From the NCBI GenBank assembly GCA_006538405.1, contig BJKQ01000009.1, positions 2,481,565-2,545,564 on the forward strand: DNA of 64,000 nt, read 5' to 3'. Both the position numbers and the translations under genes were made by a program. This DNA comes from Hansfordia pulvinata. Lineage: Eukaryota > Ascomycota > Sordariomycetes > Xylariales. Below the pieces are notes generated by a model. The model searched no databases and had not been told where the DNA came from. It saw nothing but the letters and a program-made list of their open reading frames with translations. Below are positions 59,301-64,000 of this stretch, in pieces. Each line of letters opens with the position of its first letter. Position 1 is the stretch's first letter.

Positions 59301-62107
59301 TATTTTTAAAGTAAATAAAAATATTATTAAAGTATATAATTATAAAAATATTATAAAAAGGCTTAAGGATAATATCGATTATATTTTAAAAGTTAATTAA
59401 AGCATTTATAAGTTTAAAAGGTATTATTAAATATTTAAAATATCCTTTTAATATTTAAAACGCTATTTTTCACTTATCTTTTATAAGGATTTTAATAAGG
59501 TAATAAGCGTTAAGTAAATTTATTATAATAAAGATCTTAACTTTATAAAAAGGTCTTTTAACACTTTAATTAAAGGTAAAAGATATTAATTCTTAATCGT
59601 GATATCGTTAAGTTATTAATAATTAATATATATCTTTTAAGATTTATCCTTTTTAAGTATAAATAAAATAAGGTAATTAATTAATAATATAAATAATTTA
59701 ATATATCTTTTATTTAAATTTTATTATAGCTTTTTTTAAGCTTTACACGTTATATTAAATTTAATAAGTAAATAAGTTTAAATATTAATTAAGCTTTATC
59801 TTTAAGTAATATCGCGTGATCGTAATTTAAGTGTAATAATAAGTTATTTTTTATATTAAACTTATTTTAAAATAATATTATAAATTACCGATACTCTTTA
59901 AGTATTACTTACTTTAATAAGTAATCCTTTTTTATTATTTAAATAATAACGCGTTTTATAAATATAAACTTAAATTTATTTAATAATAAAGGCGTTATCT
60001 TTAATTAAGTGTTATAATTTTTTTTTAATATTTTTATTAAAAACGGTTAATACTTTAATTAACTTTAAGATTTATTAATCGTAATTAAAGTATCTTTAAA
60101 ATTATCTTATTTAAGATATTAATAATATTTAATTAAAGGCTTATAAGTCGGTTTTAAATAATAATTAAAAAAGGCGTAATCTTATATTTAATTTATTTTT
60201 AAGCTTTTTTTAAGTAACTTTTATTTATTATTATAAGTTAATATAAAGCGTTTTTTTTATTTTATAATAATTTAATTTTATTAATAATTCGTAATAATAT
60301 TAAATTTTATATTAATTTATTATTAATTAATACTTAAATTCTTATTAATCCGTAATATACCGTTACGTTAAGTTATACGGCTTTATTTTTATTAAGGGCT
60401 TATCTTATTATATAAGTTCTTTTTATTTATTATCTTAAATTAATAATAAAGTGCTTTAATTTTTTAAGTGTTATTACGTAATTACTTATATTAAGTTATA
60501 TTATTAAGAATTATTTATAAAAGCCTCGCTTTATATAATCCGGTGTTTAAAAGTAAAGCTTATTATTTATCGTTTTATAATAATAATTTAATTAATAAGT
60601 TATTAATACGTTTTAATATTTAACTTTTAAGTATTAACTTTTAAATTAAAAATTATACTTACTTTACGAGTTTAACACGTATTACGTATATAATTCCTTT
60701 TAATAAGCTGTAACGTTATCTTAATTTTTTATAAAGTATAAAGAGTGTTCTTTAATAAGATATAAAGGGTTTTATTAATATAAAGTGGTTAAAGTATTAA
60801 TAATATTATAGTTCTTATATCGGTTTAAACGCTTTAATTTTTATAAGAAAGTAATAATACTTAATTTTATCGGTTAAGTGTTATTAATAAGTAATATAAT
60901 TATAATTATATTATATAATTTTATTATATTAAGCGTTATAAAGGATTAAGTTATATATATTTTTATATACTTTTTTTAAGTTTTTTTATTTAAGATTATT
61001 ATTAATTCTTTTATATTATTAAAGGTTTTATTATAATAAAAGAAATCCTTTTTTTTTTATTAAATAAATATTTATATAAGCTTTATACTTAATAAGTTTT
61101 ATTATATCGTTTAATTTATTATAAATTTTTTAAAGGTATGCTTTAAGCTTAAGTATAAGTGTCCACTTATAAGGCCTTTTTAAAGATTAAATATATATTA
61201 ATATATTAATTATTACGTTTACTTCTTTATTAAATATTTATTATCTTATTATAAGATTATAATAATCTTTATAATCTTTAATTTACTTAATTAAATCTTA
61301 TTAATCTTCTTAATCTTAAATAACACTTATTTTAAAACGGAGAGCTTATTTATTCTTTATAATTACTTTAAAGATAAAAGAGTTAAGTGGGTTTATTTCT
61401 TTTATAAAATAATCTTAATACGTTTTAAGTTTTATTATTTTCAACTTTTAATATATTATTAATAATATTATAAGGGTTATTATTATATCGTTTATTAAAG
61501 AGCGTGTATAATTAAGGGTCGTTAATTAATTTATTAAAGAATTAAATTATTTATTTTAAATAAAAGGCTTAATCTTTAATAATAACTTATTAATATCTTT
61601 TTTTAAGGATTTAAAGTATAACGTTATATTATATATTAATATTAGCTTTTTCTTAATTAATAATTCTTATAATCTTTTAAAAGGTCCGCTTTAAGGAGTT
61701 TATATTATATAAAGCCTTATTTATATGCTTTTTATTTTAAAGTATTTATTAAGTTTTATAAGAGTATTATAATATTAAATATATTATAACCGATATATTA
61801 TGATAAGGTTAAATATATATAACCGACTTAAAAAGCGTTATAAGTCCCTTTTTAAAAGGTCTCGGTTTATTAATTTATATATTATTTTTAATATTTTATT
61901 ACTTTATTAAACCCTCTTTATAAAATATTAAAGGTAATATCGAATTTAAGGTTAAAGCTTAAATTATTATATACTTTATAAGTTATATAAACTTATTCTT
62001 TAAGTATAAAGGTTTATTTATTTTAATTTATTATAACTTTTTTAATAACTTTAATATATTTATTAACTTATTTAAGTCGTTTAAGCGCTTAATAATCGCG
62101 TGTAATA

Positions 62108-62636
62108 TACCTTAATATTACGAACCCGATTATTAAGCCGGTAAGATAAGCTATATTAATATAAGTAAACGACTTATAAATTAATAATCGTATAAGGCGG
62201 CGTTAAATTAATTATATATATAAGGAAATATAAGTGTATAAGATAAGGTCACGTGACCCGTTATAAATATATTACTTATAAATATATTAATTATATTCTT
62301 TTAAATATAAATAATAAAGACATATTAAATATATTAAGAATATAAGTAAGGAACTTATATTTAAGTGTTAATAAAAGAATAAAGGACATATAAGGATATA
62401 AGGTTTCTTATATATTTAATTATTTATTACTTTAATAATTAATTTAAGTATTTAAGATTTTCTTAAATAAAAGTAACCTTTTAACGATAATTTACCACTT
62501 ATTTAATACTTTAAATTACTTATTATTAATTAATTACTTATTATTTACCGATAAACGACCTTTTAAGTGTTCTTTTAAAATATAAAACCCTTAAATTAAC
62601 TTTATATTTTTCTTAAAAAGAATTCAGGTCGTTACA
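62108..62636 (-). repeat. Repeat copy 2 (~0.53 kb), inverted
   Basis: Reads on the minus strand as TGTAACGACCTGAATTC..., closely matching copy 1 over its whole length, and ends at 62636 with GTTACA on the plus strand. It has lost fewer CpG sites than copy 3. Confidence 0.75.
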
Positions 62637-63730
62637 CTTAACTTATCGTAATTATAATACTTAAATATTTTTTATTTTATTATTAAAAGCGCGATTAATA
62701 TTTATAAGTTTTAAGTATTATTTATAAAAGGTAAAATAAAGCTTTATTCTTTTTATTATTATCGCTTTATATTTTACGATATACGTTAATTATTTCCACT
62801 TTTCTTATAATAATATTTATAAAGTCAGGAGTTAATATAAATAACGCTTTTAATATACTTTATAAAGCTATTTAATAAGTCTTATTTTATTAATTTATCT
62901 TTAACTTCTTTTTTAATCCTTAATAAAATATAAGAATCTTACTTTCTTTAATTAAATTAAGTTATATAAGGATACGTTTAAAGTTTATAATATAAAGGGA
63001 CGTTAAGGTCTTTATTAAAAGTTAATAAGTTCCTTTTTAACTTATTATTTCTTATTTAAGTCTTAAAATAAGCCTTTAAGTTATTATTTAAATTTAATAT
63101 AAAATATAAAAATCCCTTTAATCTTAATCGATTATTACTTTTAAGGTTTATCGATTACCTTAATAAGGTATAATTTAAATTAAGTGAAAGCCTTTTTATA
63201 AAGAAACGACTTAATATAAATAATTTAATCCTTTTTATTATTAAAGTGTTTATATAATTAATAAAACGCCTTTATTTAAGTTAAAAACCTTTAAAGTTAT
63301 TTAAAAGTACCGTTAAAGGTTTTAAAAAGGTTAATCTTAAGGTTAACGTTAATTAAAAGAGCTTAAATAATGCTTTTAACGCTTTATATAACTTTAATAA
63401 GTTAAGCTTATTAAAGTTTATTAATTATATTAATATACTTAATATAAGCTTATTATAATTATTTATTAACGTTCTTATAAGCTTAATATAAGGCTTATAA
63501 TTATTTTTATAAAATATAAAGCTTATTAAGTAATTATTTATACTTACTTTTAATAAGATTATACTCCTTTTTATTATTATTAACCCTTTTTATCTTTTTA
63601 ATTAAGTTCCTTAAAAGCGTTTACACCACCGGTTACTTAAAGGATTTAAGTTAAAATAATATCGTGTTAATTGAATATTACTTAAAGGTATTAATAAATA
63701 GTTATTAAATACTTAAATAAAAGTAATTAA

Positions 63731-64000
63731 AATATAATAACTTAAATTCTTTTAAGAAAAATATAAAATTAATTTAAAGGTTTTTATTTTAAAAGAACAC
63801 TTAAAAGGTCGTTTATTAATAAATATTAAATAATCGATTAATAATAAGGAATTAAGGTATTAAATAAGTGGTAAATTATCGTTAAAAGGTTACTCTTATT
63901 TAAGAGTAATTTAAATGCTTAAATTAATTATTAAGGTAATAAATAATTAAATATATAAAAAACCTTTTATTTTTATATATCCTTTATCCTTTTATTAATA
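63731..64000 (+). repeat. Repeat copy 3, direct, cut by the window end
   Basis: Starts as a C-to-T/G-to-A degraded version of copy 1 (TATAATAACTTAAATTC for TGTAACGACCTGGATTC), then matches it closely through TTAAAAGGTCGTTTATTAAT and AATAAGTGGTAAATTATCG up to the end of the window. Confidence 0.75.

Larger units (their letters stand above)
55786..62636. mobile_element. Candidate RIP-inactivated transposon (TIR or LTR type unresolved)
   Basis: Copies 1 and 2 form inverted termini 6.85 kb apart, which would fit a DNA transposon with unusually long terminal inverted repeats. Copies 1 and 3 are direct and 7.9 kb apart, which would instead fit LTRs of one retroelement, with copy 2 a separate inverted insertion. 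No clear target-site duplication is visible and internal coding sequence is destroyed, so the class is open. Confidence 0.45.
55331..64000. repeat. RIP-degraded AT-rich repeat block
   Basis: Composition is dominated by A and T, with TpA very frequent and CpA/TpG nearly absent; the remaining cytosines are mostly in CpG, CpT or CpC. No open frame of length survives on any strand. This is what repeat-induced point mutation leaves of transposons in filamentous ascomycetes. Structure inside is given in separate repeat entries. The block runs past the end of the window. Confidence 0.9.

Noticed and set aside
55331..64000. Possible genes or a CRISPR array in the AT-rich tail
   Set aside because: No open frame of meaningful length, no regularly spaced short repeats, and CRISPR arrays are not expected in a fungal nuclear genome. 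The repeats seen are long and dispersed.

Overview
The window comes from a filamentous ascomycete, most likely a Sordariomycete. Genes carry short 50-100 nt GT..AG introns, and the gene-rich part is GC-rich with strong C/G preference at third codon positions. Fungus-specific proteins are present: PEX20, a CYT-18-type mitochondrial tyrosyl-tRNA synthetase and SFH5. The last ~8.7 kb is extremely AT-rich and almost lacks CpA/TpG, the signature of repeat-induced point mutation (RIP). I cannot name the species.

Layout. 0.2-18.4 kb is a conserved housekeeping block: PEX20 (peroxisomal import co-receptor), a small Ser/Tyr/Gly-rich protein, thioredoxin reductase, SFH5 (phosphatidylinositol transfer), NPR2 (TORC1 inhibitor), mitochondrial TyrRS, a short secreted six-cysteine peptide, and succinate dehydrogenase subunit D. 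18.4-27.1 kb has no gene I can support. 27.1-41.6 kb holds a GH18 chitinase, VPS53 (GARP complex), a secreted GH31 alpha-glucosidase, YTH1/CPSF30 and an orphan C2H2-like zinc-finger protein. 42-52 kb is an accessory island: an intact AAA+ ATPase converges on a DUF7708 protein (a domain also found at the N-terminus of fungal NLR-like proteins). Beside them lie a tandem duplication with a broken DUF7708 copy, a minisatellite and small plus-strand reading frames, then a decayed second AAA+ ATPase. A class II aldolase/adducin-family gene follows at 52.1-53.4 kb. From ~55.3 kb to the end is RIP-degraded repeat DNA with three related copies of a ~0.53 kb sequence starting TGTAACGACC, two direct and one inverted.

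Caution: five or six otherwise well-conserved genes are broken only by single missing bases, usually in short mononucleotide runs (10 sites). I read these mainly as consensus errors in the assembly, not as pseudogenes. Exon coordinates come from reading splice signals and frame continuity by eye. Family names are recognised from memory of the families, without any database search.
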